Shown: positions 54,000-63,355, counted from the stretch's first letter. The stretch is 64,000 bases of DNA from Methanohalophilus levihalophilus (GCF_017874375.1 NZ_JAGGLK010000003.1:496001-560000); one strand, 5' to 3'. Made by a program: numbers and translations. The notes: a model not told the origin generated them from the letters alone.

Positions 54000-54275
54000 A
54001 TGCAATTCTATGACGATCTCGAAACTGAATTTTATGAGCGTTCCAAAAAGAATGCAGAGACTACCGGATACAGGCTAAACACTGAATATGATATTATTTC
54101 CACTGCTGTTAAGAATATAGCAAAGAACAAGCGTGAATTTGGTGAATGGTATTGCTTCTGTCAGAAAAGGACCGGTGACGTTGAAAAGGACAAGAAGATC
54201 ATTTGTCCATGTGCAGCAAGGGCAAGGGACGTTGAAACCAAAGGTTCCTGTAAGTGCGGTCTTTACATGAAATAA
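54000..54275 (+). CDS. Ferredoxin-thioredoxin reductase catalytic subunit-like protein
   Basis: 91 aa with the FTR cysteine pattern: WYCFCQ, then CPC 17 residues on, then CKCGLYM near the end. These residues hold a [4Fe-4S] cluster next to a disulfide and pass electrons from ferredoxin to thioredoxin. Methanogens have this subunit without the plant-type variable chain. AGGAGAATAAAAT precedes the ATG. It ends the redox-defence set, with a terminator right after it. Confidence 0.88.
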   Translation: MQFYDDLETEFYERSKKNAETTGYRLNTEYDIISTAVKNIAKNKREFGEWYCFCQKRTGDVEKDKKIICPCAARARDVETKGSCKCGLYMK

Positions 54276-54277
54276 AT

Positions 54278-54310
54278 AGTCTTAAGAACTTCTTAAGACT
54301 CATTTTTTGA
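54278..54310 (+). terminator. Terminator after the FTR gene
   Basis: AGTCTTAAGA-ACT-TCTTAAGACT is a perfect 10-bp stem with a 3-nt loop (54278-54300), followed by CATTTTTTG. It begins two bases after the stop codon. Confidence 0.88.
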
Positions 54311-54450
54311 AAAATTGTAGCTGTCAGGTGACTGCAGTCTGCAACAGTTAGATATATTTATAGTATCGATCCTATCTTGTTTCTGTGGTCATTGGGAACT
54401 ATTCAGTTCCAGGTGACTGATATCACTGTCATATCATGGAGATTTTTATC

Positions 54451-56022
54451 ATGAAGGTGCTGGTTAGCGATTCATTATCTGAAGAAGGTATTTCAAAACT
54501 TAAAGAGCATTTTGATGTTGATGTTTCAACCGGTCTTTCCGAAGACGAACTGGTTGAAAAAATAGGCGAATTCAATGCCCTTGTAATCCGTAGTGGTACA
54601 CAGGTAACGGCACGTGTAATTCATGCCGCTGATAACCTGAAGATTATCGGACGTGCCGGGGTAGGCGTTGACAATGTTGATATAGAAGCCGCCACTGAAA
54701 AAGGTATTATTGTTGTCAATGCTCCGGAAGGCAACATGCTTTCAGCAGCAGAACACACTGTTGCCATGATGCTTTCAATGGCCCGTAATATCCCCCGTGC
54801 AGATGCTTCCATGAAAGCCGGAAAATGGGAACGTAAGAAATTCATGGGTGTTGAAGTCAACGGCAAAACCCTTGGTGTAATAGGTCTTGGTCGTATCGGT
54901 GCCGAAGTTGCAAAGAGGGCACAGGGCCTTGAAATGAACATACTTGGTTATGATCCATTCGTCACTGAAGACCGTGCAAAAGATATGGGTGTTGAGCTTA
55001 CAACGGTCGACGATATTGCAAAACGCGCTGATTTCATTACCGTTCATACTCCTCTCACAAAGGATACAAGGAACATCCTTGATGCTGATCAGTTTGCCCT
55101 GATGAAACCCACTGCAAGGGTCATCAATTGCGCCCGTGGTGGCATTATTAATGAGGATGCTCTCGCTGATGCACTGAAAAGCGGAAAGATTGCCGGTGCT
55201 GCAGTGGACGTTTTCACAAGTGAACCGCCTACGGAATGCCAGTTTGTAAACCTTGATAATGTAGTAGTCACTCCTCATCTTGGTGCTTCTACCGAAGAGG
55301 CACAGGTAAATGTTGCAGTTTCCGTTGCCGAGGAAGTAATCTCCGTTTTAGGTGGCGGACAGGCGCGTAATACCATAAATATTCCATCCCTGAAACCTGA
55401 GCTTGTAGCAACTCTTGCGCCTTACATAAATCTCATAGAAACTCTCGGCAGTGCAGTTTCACAGTTAATGGATGGCAACTATGAGAAAGTTGAGATCTCC
55501 TATAATGGGGAAATTGCAGAAAAGGACTCCAGGCATCTTACACTTGCAGCCCTGAAAGGCATTCTGGGAACTGCAATGGGTGCATCTGTTAATTATGTCA
55601 ACGCTCCTGCGATTGCAAAAGCCCGGGATGTAGAAGTTATTGAAAGCAAATCTGAGAAATCAGAGGAATATGCATCAAGCATTAAGATTAAACTCAGCAA
55701 GAATTCAATTTCAAAATCAATCACCGGTGCAGTTGTAGCAGACGAACCTCGCATCATTATGATAGACGGGCAAAGGGTTGACCTTGCTCCAACAGGCTAC
55801 ATGGTCGTATCCACTCATATTAACAGGCCCAACGTTATTGGTCCATGCTGCATTGTTCTTGGTGAGAATGATATCAATATCTCCGGCATGCAGGTAGGTC
55901 GTGTACCAATCGGCGAAAAGACTATAATGGCATTGAACGTTGATTCTGAGATCTCAGAAGACATTCTGGAGAAGATAAGGCACATTGATGGCATTATTGA
56001 CGCAAAGCTTGTTTCTCTATAA
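54451..56022 (+). CDS. serA: D-3-phosphoglycerate dehydrogenase
   Basis: 523 aa, long-form SerA. The NAD domain has GVIGLGRIGAEVAKRAQG (~143), the catalytic set INCARGGIINEDAL with Arg, Glu and the His in VVTPHLGASTEEAQ; then the intervening domain (~310-440) and a C-terminal ACT domain (NVIGPCCIVLGENDINISGMQ) for serine feedback. It makes 3-phosphohydroxypyruvate. ATG 54451 is preferred over ATG 54436 because of the GGAG in between. Confidence 0.95.
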   Translation: MKVLVSDSLSEEGISKLKEHFDVDVSTGLSEDELVEKIGEFNALVIRSGTQVTARVIHAADNLKIIGRAGVGVDNVDIEAATEKGIIVVNAPEGNMLSAAEHTVAMMLSMARNIPRADASMKAGKWERKKFMGVEVNGKTLGVIGLGRIGAEVAKRAQGLEMNILGYDPFVTEDRAKDMGVELTTVDDIAKRADFITVHTPLTKDTRNILDADQFALMKPTARVINCARGGIINEDALADALKSGKIAGAAVDVFTSEPPTECQFVNLDNVVVTPHLGASTEEAQVNVAVSVAEEVISVLGGGQARNTINIPSLKPELVATLAPYINLIETLGSAVSQLMDGNYEKVEISYNGEIAEKDSRHLTLAALKGILGTAMGASVNYVNAPAIAKARDVEVIESKSEKSEEYASSIKIKLSKNSISKSITGAVVADEPRIIMIDGQRVDLAPTGYMVVSTHINRPNVIGPCCIVLGENDINISGMQVGRVPIGEKTIMALNVDSEISEDILEKIRHIDGIIDAKLVSL

Positions 56023-56050
56023 TCCATTGAAAAATACGGATTTGGATACT

Positions 56051-56530
56051 ATGAAGAAAAGGATATATCATCGGTTTCCGCATAGGGAAGTGGAGTTTGA
56101 ACAGAGGAATCGCTACTATGCGGATCTTCCTTTTCTTGTAAAGGTAATAGCAGGGATTGACGGTAAATTCGGGATGTTTGTAACGGAATCCGTATCCCGG
56201 AAAGGATATCGTATTCAGGCCCGTCGTGAAATTGGAGTAGAAGTGGTCACAAACGGACTTGACTTTTCTCCTTTGAATTACCGAAACGTGGATTCCATTA
56301 TAGACACTATAGAACCTCAGGGTACCATTGATTTCCGGGTATCACTGAAATATAGCTATCTTGATGGTAAATATAATCGGGTACCCTTTAAAGGTGATAT
56401 TTTCCTTGTGCGTGCCATTCTTGAGGGCGACATCCTGACATTCCGTATTAACCACATCGATGGTCCTGGCAGAACCGAATGTGGAAGGATTGCGGATACT
56501 ATTATTGATGAGCTTCGGCGTGGATCCTGA
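56051..56530 (+). CDS. Conserved archaeal protein, family not recognised
   Basis: About 159 aa from ATG 56051 (MKKRIYHRFP). It is a soluble, mixed alpha/beta protein with RYYADLPFLVKVIAGIDGKF, GYRIQARREIGVEVV and FRVSLKYSYLDGKYNRVPF segments and a C-terminal HIDGPGRTE. I do not recognise a domain. An earlier ATG at 55985 lies within serA and is unlikely. It overlaps the next gene (TGATG), so the two are coupled. Confidence 0.6.
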   Translation: MKKRIYHRFPHREVEFEQRNRYYADLPFLVKVIAGIDGKFGMFVTESVSRKGYRIQARREIGVEVVTNGLDFSPLNYRNVDSIIDTIEPQGTIDFRVSLKYSYLDGKYNRVPFKGDIFLVRAILEGDILTFRINHIDGPGRTECGRIADTIIDELRRGS

Positions 56531-56991
56531 TGGATGAATTGGTTTACGTTGTAGCAGCGCCGTTTAAACGTAGTGGTACCGCTTCGATTTCTGTCAGGGA
56601 TTTTGATTTTTCTCTTTCTTTCGATCTAAAATGGATCTCTCCGCAGCAAGCTTCCGCATTACGGGAATTAGCAACTGGATCAGGACTTCTTAGTGAGAAG
56701 GATGGGTTTATATCCCCAACTTTTGATCCATCTACAATAACAATTCCCAGGGATTTCCATCCCTCCGGCGATTTGCTTAAGAAAACACTCCTTATTGACA
56801 AAATGCTCCAGTATATTGCGGCTTGCAGTAATCTGGAACTCCGGGAAATCGTCGCAAAAGTAAACCTGTTTCAGGAACAACTTTCAGAGATGATAGATCT
56901 GGAGGTTGCTGCTTTTCTTGTGGGGAAGGAATTGGGTTGCAATATGGATGTTTTTTATGAGCAGGTCCAGCAGAAACTTTCCACTGGTTGA
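56530..56991 (+). CDS. DUF2240-like archaeal protein
   Basis: 153 aa. The start MDELVYVVAAPFKRSG, the FDLKWISPQQASALRELA middle and a helical C-terminal half (residues ~90-153, coiled, with Leu/Ile heptads) fit DUF2240, found in euryarchaea. Function unknown. The ATG shares its A with the TGA of the upstream gene (TGATG), so translation is coupled. The promoter of the ribosomal operon follows. Confidence 0.65.
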   Translation: MDELVYVVAAPFKRSGTASISVRDFDFSLSFDLKWISPQQASALRELATGSGLLSEKDGFISPTFDPSTITIPRDFHPSGDLLKKTLLIDKMLQYIAACSNLELREIVAKVNLFQEQLSEMIDLEVAAFLVGKELGCNMDVFYEQVQQKLSTG

Positions 56992-56999
56992 GCACTGCA

Positions 57000-57109
57000 C
57001 ATAATCTTTATGTAGTAGTAATGTAATTACAACCCACTCTGTATTCAGTATTACCTATGTTCGAACGCAGATTTTGCGTGAGTAAGATCTACTCTTGCGG
57101 AGGAGCATA
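57000..57109 (+). promoter_or_regulatory. Promoter and leader of the ribosomal operon with twin hairpins
   Basis: ATCTTTATGTAG (~57003-57015) is TATA-like. In the leader ACGCA-GATTT-TGCGT (57065-57079) and GAGTA-AGATC-TACTC (57080-57094) form two abutting 5-bp stems with 5-nt loops, followed by GGAGGAG (57099-57105) before the ATG at 57110. They may affect access to the ribosome-binding site. Confidence 0.5.
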
Positions 57110-57490
57110 ATGAGCAAAAGAATTCAAAAAATAGTAGCTAAGAAGACCGATCCAAGGATGCCGGCATTAATCTCTGCACTAAGGGAACAGGCATTTCAGG
57201 AAGACGCTCCAATCTGGAAAGATATTGCCAGGAGATTTGAATCCCCAAGGCAAAACTATGCGCAAGTAAACATCAGCAAACTGAACCGTCATTCTGATGC
57301 TGATGAAGTTGTACTTGTTCCGGGTAAGGTATTAGGCGCCGGGGAAATCGGTCATTCTGTAGTAGTAGGAGCACTCGGTTTTAGTGCTTCAGCAAAGGAT
57401 AAGATCGCAGGTGCCGGTGGTAAAATCATGACCATCGAAGAGTTGATGGCTGAGAACCCAAAGGGTTCCGGTATCAGGATTCTGAGATAA
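57110..57490 (+). CDS. rpl18e: 50S ribosomal protein L18e (eL18)
   Basis: 126 aa beginning [15 protein letters not shown], with [29 protein letters not shown] as the conserved core. It is an archaeal/eukaryal large-subunit protein and the first gene of the block with L13, S9, RpoN, RpoK and S2, the standard archaeal order. GGAGGAG precedes the ATG at 57110. Confidence 0.97.
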   Translation: MSKRIQKIVAKKTDPRMPALISALREQAFQEDAPIWKDIARRFESPRQNYAQVNISKLNRHSDADEVVLVPGKVLGAGEIGHSVVVGALGFSASAKDKIAGAGGKIMTIEELMAENPKGSGIRILR

Positions 57491-57503
57491 AAAGGTGATC
57501 TTA

Positions 57504-57923
57504 ATGACTGTTATTAACGCTGATGGACTTATCATGGGCAGGCTTGCCAGCACAGTTGCAAAAAGACTGCTTGCCGGAGAGACTATTTTTATAGTAAATG
57601 CTGAAAATGCTATAATTTCCGGTTCTAAATTAACAACATTTGGTGACTACAAGGACAAGAGAACCATTGGTTCTAAAGAATGGGGTCCTTATTTCCCAAA
57701 GAGGCCCGACCGTATTGTTAAGAGAACTGTAAGAGGAATGCTCCCTTATAAGAAATCAAGGGGAAGGGACGCTTTTGGACGTCTTAAGGTATATGTTGGT
57801 GTACCTGATGAGTTACAAGGAAAAGAACTCACAACACTCGAAGAAGCAAGCATTGAACGTCTCAGTACAGGCAAATACATGACTGTTGGCACTTTAAGCC
57901 ACAAGTTAGGGTCTAAATTCTAA
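57504..57923 (+). CDS. rpl13: 50S ribosomal protein L13 (uL13)
   Basis: 139 aa. It has [23 protein letters not shown] at the start, [14 protein letters not shown], and [24 protein letters not shown] 57504 follows AAAGGTGATCTTA; a GTG nine bases earlier is in frame but too close to the site. It binds 23S rRNA early in assembly. Confidence 0.97.
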   Translation: MTVINADGLIMGRLASTVAKRLLAGETIFIVNAENAIISGSKLTTFGDYKDKRTIGSKEWGPYFPKRPDRIVKRTVRGMLPYKKSRGRDAFGRLKVYVGVPDELQGKELTTLEEASIERLSTGKYMTVGTLSHKLGSKF

Positions 57924-57936
57924 AGGAGATTAATAC

Positions 57937-58341
57937 ATGTCCACCAAAGTTTGTAATACATCGGGTAAGAAAAAGACTGCAATTGCCCGTGCAACAGTTC
58001 GTAAGGGTGCCGGCAAAGTTCGCGTCAACAAGAAACCTGTCGAAATCTTCGAACCTCTCTATGCAAAGCTTAAAATTATGGAGCCTCTCATGCTTGCAGG
58101 CGACTCCGCATCCGACATTGATATCGATGTAAAGGTGCAGGGCGGTGGCATCATGGGTCAGGCAAATGCAGTTCGCACTGCAATTGCCAGAGGCATTATC
58201 GAATGGACAAACGATACATCCCTGCGTGATGCATTCATGGCTTATGATCGTAGTCTCTTGGTAAACGATTCCAGACAGAAGGAAACCAAGAAAGCAGGCG
58301 GTCCGGGTGCACGTGCAAGGTATCAGAAATCTTATAGGTGA
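57937..58341 (+). CDS. rps9: 30S ribosomal protein S9 (uS9)
   Basis: 134 aa with the S9 pattern: [23 protein letters not shown], the [19 protein letters not shown] core and the C-terminal tail [10 protein letters not shown] that reaches the decoding site. AAAGGAG precedes the ATG by seven bases. It lies between rpl13 and rpoN. Confidence 0.97.
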   Translation: MSTKVCNTSGKKKTAIARATVRKGAGKVRVNKKPVEIFEPLYAKLKIMEPLMLAGDSASDIDIDVKVQGGGIMGQANAVRTAIARGIIEWTNDTSLRDAFMAYDRSLLVNDSRQKETKKAGGPGARARYQKSYR

Positions 58342-58350
58342 GGCTTTTAC

Positions 58351-58539
58351 ATGATTCCTGTTCGCTGTTTCACATGTGGCAAAGTCATTGCAAACAGCTG
58401 GGAAGAGTTCAAACGTCGCGTAGATGGCGGCGAAGACCCAGCATCAGTACTTGATGATCTTGGTATCAGCCGGTATTGCTGCAGGCGTATGATACTCACT
58501 CATGTTGAGCTCGTTGAAGTTGTCTCGCCATACCAGTAA
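58351..58539 (+). CDS. rpoN: RNA polymerase subunit N (Rpo10)
   Basis: 62 aa. The zinc ligands are in [13 protein letters not shown] and RYCCRRM, the RpoN/RPB10 signature. It helps assemble the D/L/N/P platform. The gene begins 9 bases after rps9; the tRNA-Pro gene starts two bases after its stop, so the tRNA is probably cut from the same transcript. Confidence 0.97.
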   Translation: MIPVRCFTCGKVIANSWEEFKRRVDGGEDPASVLDDLGISRYCCRRMILTHVELVEVVSPYQ

Positions 58540-58541
58540 AA

Positions 58542-58616
58542 GGGACCGTAGGGTAGCCTGGACCATCCTTCGGCGTTCGGGACGCCGGTACCTGAGTTCG
58601 AATCTCAGCGGTCCCA
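58542..58616 (+). tRNA. tRNA-Pro (anticodon CGG)
   Basis: A full cloverleaf: acceptor GGGACCG/CGGTCCC (58542-58548 with 58609-58615, discriminator A), a 4-bp D stem, anticodon stem CGGCG/CGCCG with loop TTCGGGA (CGG at 58578-58580), and T arm CTGAG-TTCGAAT-CTCAG. CCA is not encoded and no intron is present. It reads CCG codons and lies within the ribosomal/RNA polymerase operon. Confidence 0.95.
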
Positions 58617-58666
58617 TACCCTTTACGGCCAAATCTGGTATAGGCGATGTTTCGTTTAAAGACCAT

Positions 58667-58792
58667 ATTCGGAGGGATTCCGAATAAACCCATATTTATT
58701 TCAAAGAAAATAACAAATTCCGGACTTTTTTAGACATACTTACTTAAATGTATGCATATTTTCCGCAGACTTATTCCTCTAAGGGTGATCAT
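58667..58792 (+). promoter_or_regulatory. Hairpin and promoter before rpoK
   Basis: ATTCGGA-GGGAT-TCCGAAT (58667-58685) is a perfect 7-bp hairpin ~50 bases after the tRNA, perhaps a terminator or processing site; no T-run follows directly. TTACTTAAATGTA (~58740-58752) is TATA-like and could give rpoK-rps2 its own transcript. Confidence 0.55.
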
Positions 58793-58975
58793 TTGAGCAA
58801 ACAGAATTATACAAGATATGAACGTGCGAGGATTATTGGATCAAGGTCCCTTCAGATATCAATGGAGGCACCGATACTTCTCGATGTAGACAGTGATGAT
58901 CCTTTAAAAATTGCCACACTTGAATATGAGGAAGGTGTGATCCCTATTACCGTTAAACGTGCAGACTCCCAATAA
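58793..58975 (+). CDS. rpoK: RNA polymerase subunit K (Rpo6/omega)
   Basis: 60 aa: [22 protein letters not shown] and [20 protein letters not shown], the RPB6/omega core. The start is TTG 58793 with GGGTGATC just upstream; an ATG at 58748 would add 15 residues that cross the TATA-like sequence and is unlikely. rps2 follows after 13 bases. Confidence 0.95.
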   Translation: MSKQNYTRYERARIIGSRSLQISMEAPILLDVDSDDPLKIATLEYEEGVIPITVKRADSQ

Positions 58976-58988
58976 TGAGGTGAACTAA

Positions 58989-59678
58989 ATGGAAGAAACA
59001 CAGGATCAAGATATTGAACAAATAGTTGAAGAAGAAGTAGAACAGCCTGTACAGGAGGCAGTGGCTGAAGAAGAGGAAGACAAGTCCACCTCAGCAGACT
59101 CCACATCACTGGTTCCTATCGATGAATACCTTGCAGCAGGTGTTCACATCGGTACACAGCAGAAAACCCAGGACATGATGAAATTCGTCTACCGGGTACG
59201 CACAGATGGTCTGTATGTACTTGACATCCAGTCCACTGACAGAAGAATTAAGGAAGTAGCACAATTCCTTGCAAAATATGATCCGTCCCAGATACTCGTT
59301 GTATCTGCAAGGCAGTATGGCCAGTTCCCTGCAAAAATGTTCTCCAAAGCAATTGGCGCAAAATCTATGGTAGGACGTTTTATCCCTGGTAAACTTACCA
59401 ATCCGGCAGTTGAAGGATTCTTCGAGCCAGATGTGGTACTCGTAACAGATCCTGCCGGAGATGCACAGGTTATTAAGGAAGCTGTTGATATCGGAATTCC
59501 TGTAGTGGGCCTTTGTGATACCAACAACCTGACTTCAAATGTGGATGTAGTCATCCCAACAAACAACAAAGGAAGAAAAGCCCTGTCCCTTATTTACTGG
59601 CTTCTCGCAAGGGAAGTTGCAGCTGACAGGAACATTCCTTTCAACTACGAAATGAGCGACTTCGAGGCAGGCCTCTGA
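58989..59678 (+). CDS. rps2: 30S ribosomal protein S2 (uS2)
   Basis: 229 aa. The S2 core begins at about residue 42 ([20 protein letters not shown]) and has [25 protein letters not shown], and [22 protein letters not shown]. The first ~40 residues are an unusually acidic extension (many Glu, Asp and Gln), as often seen in halophilic relatives. The common archaeal neighbour enolase is absent between rpoK and rps2. TGAGGTGAACTAA precedes the ATG. Confidence 0.96.
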   Translation: MEETQDQDIEQIVEEEVEQPVQEAVAEEEEDKSTSADSTSLVPIDEYLAAGVHIGTQQKTQDMMKFVYRVRTDGLYVLDIQSTDRRIKEVAQFLAKYDPSQILVVSARQYGQFPAKMFSKAIGAKSMVGRFIPGKLTNPAVEGFFEPDVVLVTDPAGDAQVIKEAVDIGIPVVGLCDTNNLTSNVDVVIPTNNKGRKALSLIYWLLAREVAADRNIPFNYEMSDFEAGL

Positions 59679-59759
59679 AGTCCTTTTTTACCTTTTTCCC
59701 ATGAGTCCTTTGCATACTACTTATATATTGGAGTCTATCTCTTATAGGGGATAGATAGT

Positions 59760-60557
59760 ATGAGACAACCAACAGTAGCCGGACAGTTTTATCCATTGGC
59801 TCCACGTTCCTTGAAGAAAGAGCTGGGGCGTTGTTTCAGGGGGCTGGAACTAAGTGAGACTCCTGTAAAAGGAGTAATCGTTCCTCATGCAGGATATGTT
59901 TATTCAGGTGAAGTAGCAGCTAATTCCTATGCTCGCCTTCCTAAGGCTGAAACGTTTGTGATTTTCGGACCAAATCATACCGGATATGGTTCTCCAGTAG
60001 CTCTTTCCTGTGACGACTGGTCAACTCCTATAGGGGATATTGCAACTGATTTTGAGCTTTGCAAGAAGCTTGCCGGAAGCATTGTTGATATGGATGAAGT
60101 AGCTCATAGATATGAGCATTCAATCGAAGTCCAGATTCCTTTCCTGCAATACAGGTTTGGGGATGATTTCAAGATCCTTCCAATCTGCCTTGGAATGCAG
60201 GATATGGATACTGCTGTGGAAGTGGGCCGGGAAGTTGCAAAAGCTGCCAAAGAACTGGGGCGGGATGTTGTATTCATTGCTTCCAGTGATTTTACTCACT
60301 ACGAACCACAGGAAGAGGCTCAGGGAAAAGATGAAACTCTTATTGAAGCTATTCTAGAAATGAACATTGAGGAATTTTACAAGCGTATTGTAGAACTCAA
60401 TGCATCTGCATGTGGATATGGTCCAATAGCAGCTATGCTTGCGGCATCAAAGGAAATGGGTGCAACCTCTGCAAAGCTTCTGAAGTATGCAACAAGCGGG
60501 GATGTATCCGGTGATTATTCTGCAGTAGTTGGCTATGCATCAATAGTTGTTGATTGA
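59760..60557 (+). CDS. MEMO-family protein
   Basis: 265 aa, MEMO1/AmmeMemoRadiSam B fold: RQPTVAGQFYPLAPRSL at the start, GVIVPHAGYVYSGEVAANSY near 38, FGPNHTGYGSPVALS near 75, and SSDFTHYEPQEEA near 178. The metal-site His and Cys positions of extradiol dioxygenase relatives are recognisable. Activity in archaea is unknown; it is a constant neighbour of mevalonate-pathway genes. A TATA-like CTTATATATT (~59716-59726) gives a very short leader. Confidence 0.9.
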   Translation: MRQPTVAGQFYPLAPRSLKKELGRCFRGLELSETPVKGVIVPHAGYVYSGEVAANSYARLPKAETFVIFGPNHTGYGSPVALSCDDWSTPIGDIATDFELCKKLAGSIVDMDEVAHRYEHSIEVQIPFLQYRFGDDFKILPICLGMQDMDTAVEVGREVAKAAKELGRDVVFIASSDFTHYEPQEEAQGKDETLIEAILEMNIEEFYKRIVELNASACGYGPIAAMLAASKEMGATSAKLLKYATSGDVSGDYSAVVGYASIVVD

Positions 60558-60588
60558 GATAATTGTAAAAGGCGGGATGTATTAATAA

Positions 60589-61494
60589 ATGGTTACCTGT
60601 TCAGCACCTGGCAAAGTGTATCTTTTTGGCGAGCATGCGGTTGTTTATGGTGAAAATGCCATTTGCTGTGCTGTGGACATAAGGACACACATTACCGTCG
60701 AGGAAAATGATTCAGTTTTAATTGAATCGCCTCTTGGAACTACAGGAATTGACTATTCCGTTCATCCCTATGTTTCGGAAGTCCTTGAAAAAGTACGGGC
60801 GATGTCTCCTTTTGAAGGAATCAAAGTCCACGTAGAATCGGATATTCCAATTGGTTCTGGTCTTGGCTCTTCAGCTGCCGTTACGGTTGCAACACTCAAA
60901 GGGCTTGATAACTTGCTTGGACTGGACTTATCTCTTGAAGAGATAGCTTCAATCGGACATGAAATTGAAATACAGGTTCAGGGCGCAGCGAGTCCTACTG
61001 ATACATATGTTTGCACAATGGGAGGTACTGTAATGATTCCCGATCGCAAACATTTGGATTTGCTGGATTGTGGAGTTGTTATAGGAAATACCAATGTATT
61101 TTCCTCGACAAAGGAACTTGTATCCAATGTATCCGCTCTCAAGGATGCTTATCCGGAATTAATATCACCAATTTTTTCCACTATCGGAAACACTGCTATC
61201 AGGGGGGAAACTCTTCTTGCTGTAAAGGACTATAAAGAAGTTGGAAAACTGATGAACGTAAATCAGGGTCTTCTGGATTCCATTGGAGTAAACTGTCCGG
61301 AACTTTCCAGTTTGATTTATGCAGCACGTAACGCAGGCGCTTTCGGTGCAAAAATTACAGGTGCCGGAGGAGGAGGTTGCATGGTTGCGATTGCACCCGA
61401 AGATAAAGTTGAAGATGTCAGCCAGGCGATTTCTGAAGCTGGTGGTGTTTCTCTTATTACTAAATTTACAGGTCAGGGAGTAAGGATTGAATAA
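60589..61494 (+). CDS. mvk: Mevalonate kinase
   Basis: 301 aa GHMP kinase. Signatures: APGKVYLFGEHAVVYGENA at the start, PIGSGLGSSAAVTVATLKG (~89) as ATP loop, and KITGAGGGGCMVAI (~258). It phosphorylates mevalonate for archaeal isoprenoid lipids. GGCGGGATG lies upstream. The ipk gene starts two bases after its stop. Confidence 0.95.
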   Translation: MVTCSAPGKVYLFGEHAVVYGENAICCAVDIRTHITVEENDSVLIESPLGTTGIDYSVHPYVSEVLEKVRAMSPFEGIKVHVESDIPIGSGLGSSAAVTVATLKGLDNLLGLDLSLEEIASIGHEIEIQVQGAASPTDTYVCTMGGTVMIPDRKHLDLLDCGVVIGNTNVFSSTKELVSNVSALKDAYPELISPIFSTIGNTAIRGETLLAVKDYKEVGKLMNVNQGLLDSIGVNCPELSSLIYAARNAGAFGAKITGAGGGGCMVAIAPEDKVEDVSQAISEAGGVSLITKFTGQGVRIE

Positions 61495-61495
61495 A

Positions 61496-62275
61496 ATGAC
61501 CGGAAATTCACAATTAACTATTTTGAAATTCGGTGGCAGTGTAATTACCGACAAGAATGCAGATGAAGGCGTTGCCCTGAAAGATGAAATTAACAGGCTT
61601 GCAAAGGAAGTAAGTTCCTATAAAGGAAAAATGATAGTAGTTCATGGTGCAGGTTCTTTTGGCCATCCTCTTGCCCACCGCTACTCCCTTGTGGATAATT
61701 TCAATGCGGAAGGACTTGTTTTGACCCACCGTTCAGTTGAAATTCTGAATTCCGTTGTTGTAGATGCCCTAAATGAGTCAGGAGTAATGGCAGCAGGCGT
61801 GCACTCTATGGACTGTTTTACCACAACTGACGGTCGCATATCGTCTTCTTTCCTTGATCCGATTCATATTATGCTTGAGAAAGGCATTGTCCCTGTACTC
61901 CACGGGGATGTTGTGATGGACACCACTAAAGGTGTTTCCATAGTTTCAGGAGATCAGGTTCTTCCATATCTTGCACTTGCTCTTGAGGCTGACAGAATTG
62001 GTCTTGGAAGTGCAGAAGATGGTGTGCTTGATGAAAACGGAAAACCAATTCCACTTATAACAAACGATAATTTTGATGACATCAAAGCCTGTCTTGGAGG
62101 ATCTGCCAGCACCGATGTTACTGGTGGGATGTTCGGCAAGGTACGTGAGCTCCTTGATATGTGCCATGGCCGTTCCATGACAGCGTATATTTTCAATGCA
62201 AAAATTGATGGAAACGTCCTTAACTTTTTAAGTGGTAAGGAAATAGGTACTGCCATATCAGACAGTTCAGAATGA
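61496..62275 (+). CDS. Isopentenyl phosphate kinase
   Basis: 259 aa amino-acid-kinase fold: LTILKFGGSVITDKNADEG at the start, MIVVHGAGSFGHPLAHRY (with the catalytic His), GVHSMDCFTT, VLHGDVVMDTTKG and DVTGGMFGKVRELL. It makes IPP from isopentenyl phosphate in the archaeal mevalonate route. ATG 61496 is preferred over the in-frame TTG 61487, which lies within mvk. Confidence 0.94.
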   Translation: MTGNSQLTILKFGGSVITDKNADEGVALKDEINRLAKEVSSYKGKMIVVHGAGSFGHPLAHRYSLVDNFNAEGLVLTHRSVEILNSVVVDALNESGVMAAGVHSMDCFTTTDGRISSSFLDPIHIMLEKGIVPVLHGDVVMDTTKGVSIVSGDQVLPYLALALEADRIGLGSAEDGVLDENGKPIPLITNDNFDDIKACLGGSASTDVTGGMFGKVRELLDMCHGRSMTAYIFNAKIDGNVLNFLSGKEIGTAISDSSE

Positions 62276-62293
62276 AATTCAGTTGGGGTTAGC

Positions 62294-63355
62294 ATGAGCA
62301 CTTCTCAGAGAAAGATTGAACACATGAAACTTTGTGCGGAAAAACCTGTGGAAGCAAGAAACAGTAAACCGGGTTTTGATGATATTGTACTCGTTCATCG
62401 TGCTCTCCCGGAAATTGATATGGATAACATTGATCTTTCAACCAAATTCCTTGGCAAGGAATTGCAAGCTCCGTTTTTGATTGCATCAATTACCGGTGGA
62501 CATCCTGCCACAACACCTGTGAATGCAGCCCTTGCAAAAGCTGCAGGTGAGCTGGGAATAGGAATTGGTGTAGGTAGCCAGCGTGCTGCCATTGAGGACT
62601 CATCCCAGAAAGAGTCCTTTACAGTTGTCAGGGAAGAAGCGCCTGATGCCTTCGTTTACGGAAACGTCGGTGCTGCCCAGATTAAGGAATATGGGATTGA
62701 AATAGCGGAATCACTTGTTGATATGCTGGATGCAGATGCTCTGGCGGTACATCTGAACTTCCTGCAGGAAGCAATTCAGCCGGAAGGTGATAGGGATGCA
62801 ACCGGATGTCTTGAAGCGATAGAGGAGATTTGTTCACTCAATGTTCCTGTTATTGTGAAAGAAACAGGTGCCGGAATTTCGAGGGAAGATGCCAATCTTC
62901 TCAAAGAAGCAGGTGTGTCAGCAATTGATGTAGGAGGCGTTGGCGGCACAAGCTGGGCAGGCGTGGAAGTTTATCGGGCAAGACAGCGCAACGACACCCT
63001 CTTCGAGGATCTTGGCGAATTGTTCTGGGATTTTGGAATACCCACAGTATCCAGTCTTGTTGAATGTCGTGTAGGCCTTCCACTGATTGCAACAGGTGGC
63101 GTACGAACAGGGCTTGACATTGCCAGATCCATGGCAATTGGTGCGGATGTTGCAAGTGCAGCTCTCCCGTTTGTTGGCCCGGCCCTTAATGATGCAGAGG
63201 CCGTAAAAGAGCGTCTCGAAAAAATGTTTGAAGAGCTTAAGGTTGCCATGTTCCTTTGCGGCTGTGGCGACGTTGAATCACTAAAAACGAATTGTCCGGT
63301 GGCAGTCACAGGAAAAACACTGGAATACATAAAACAACGTGGTTTCGATATATGA
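62294..63355 (+). CDS. Type 2 isopentenyl-diphosphate isomerase (FMN-dependent)
   Basis: 353 aa TIM barrel: SITGGHPATTPVNAALAKAA (~64), GVGSQRAAIED, the HLNFLQEAIQPEGD stretch, VIVKETGAGISREDA, DVGGVGGTSWAGVE and IATGGVRTGLDIARSMAIG as phosphate/FMN loops. It interconverts IPP and DMAPP with reduced FMN. GGGGTTAGC precedes the ATG. Confidence 0.95.
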   Translation: MSTSQRKIEHMKLCAEKPVEARNSKPGFDDIVLVHRALPEIDMDNIDLSTKFLGKELQAPFLIASITGGHPATTPVNAALAKAAGELGIGIGVGSQRAAIEDSSQKESFTVVREEAPDAFVYGNVGAAQIKEYGIEIAESLVDMLDADALAVHLNFLQEAIQPEGDRDATGCLEAIEEICSLNVPVIVKETGAGISREDANLLKEAGVSAIDVGGVGGTSWAGVEVYRARQRNDTLFEDLGELFWDFGIPTVSSLVECRVGLPLIATGGVRTGLDIARSMAIGADVASAALPFVGPALNDAEAVKERLEKMFEELKVAMFLCGCGDVESLKTNCPVAVTGKTLEYIKQRGFDI

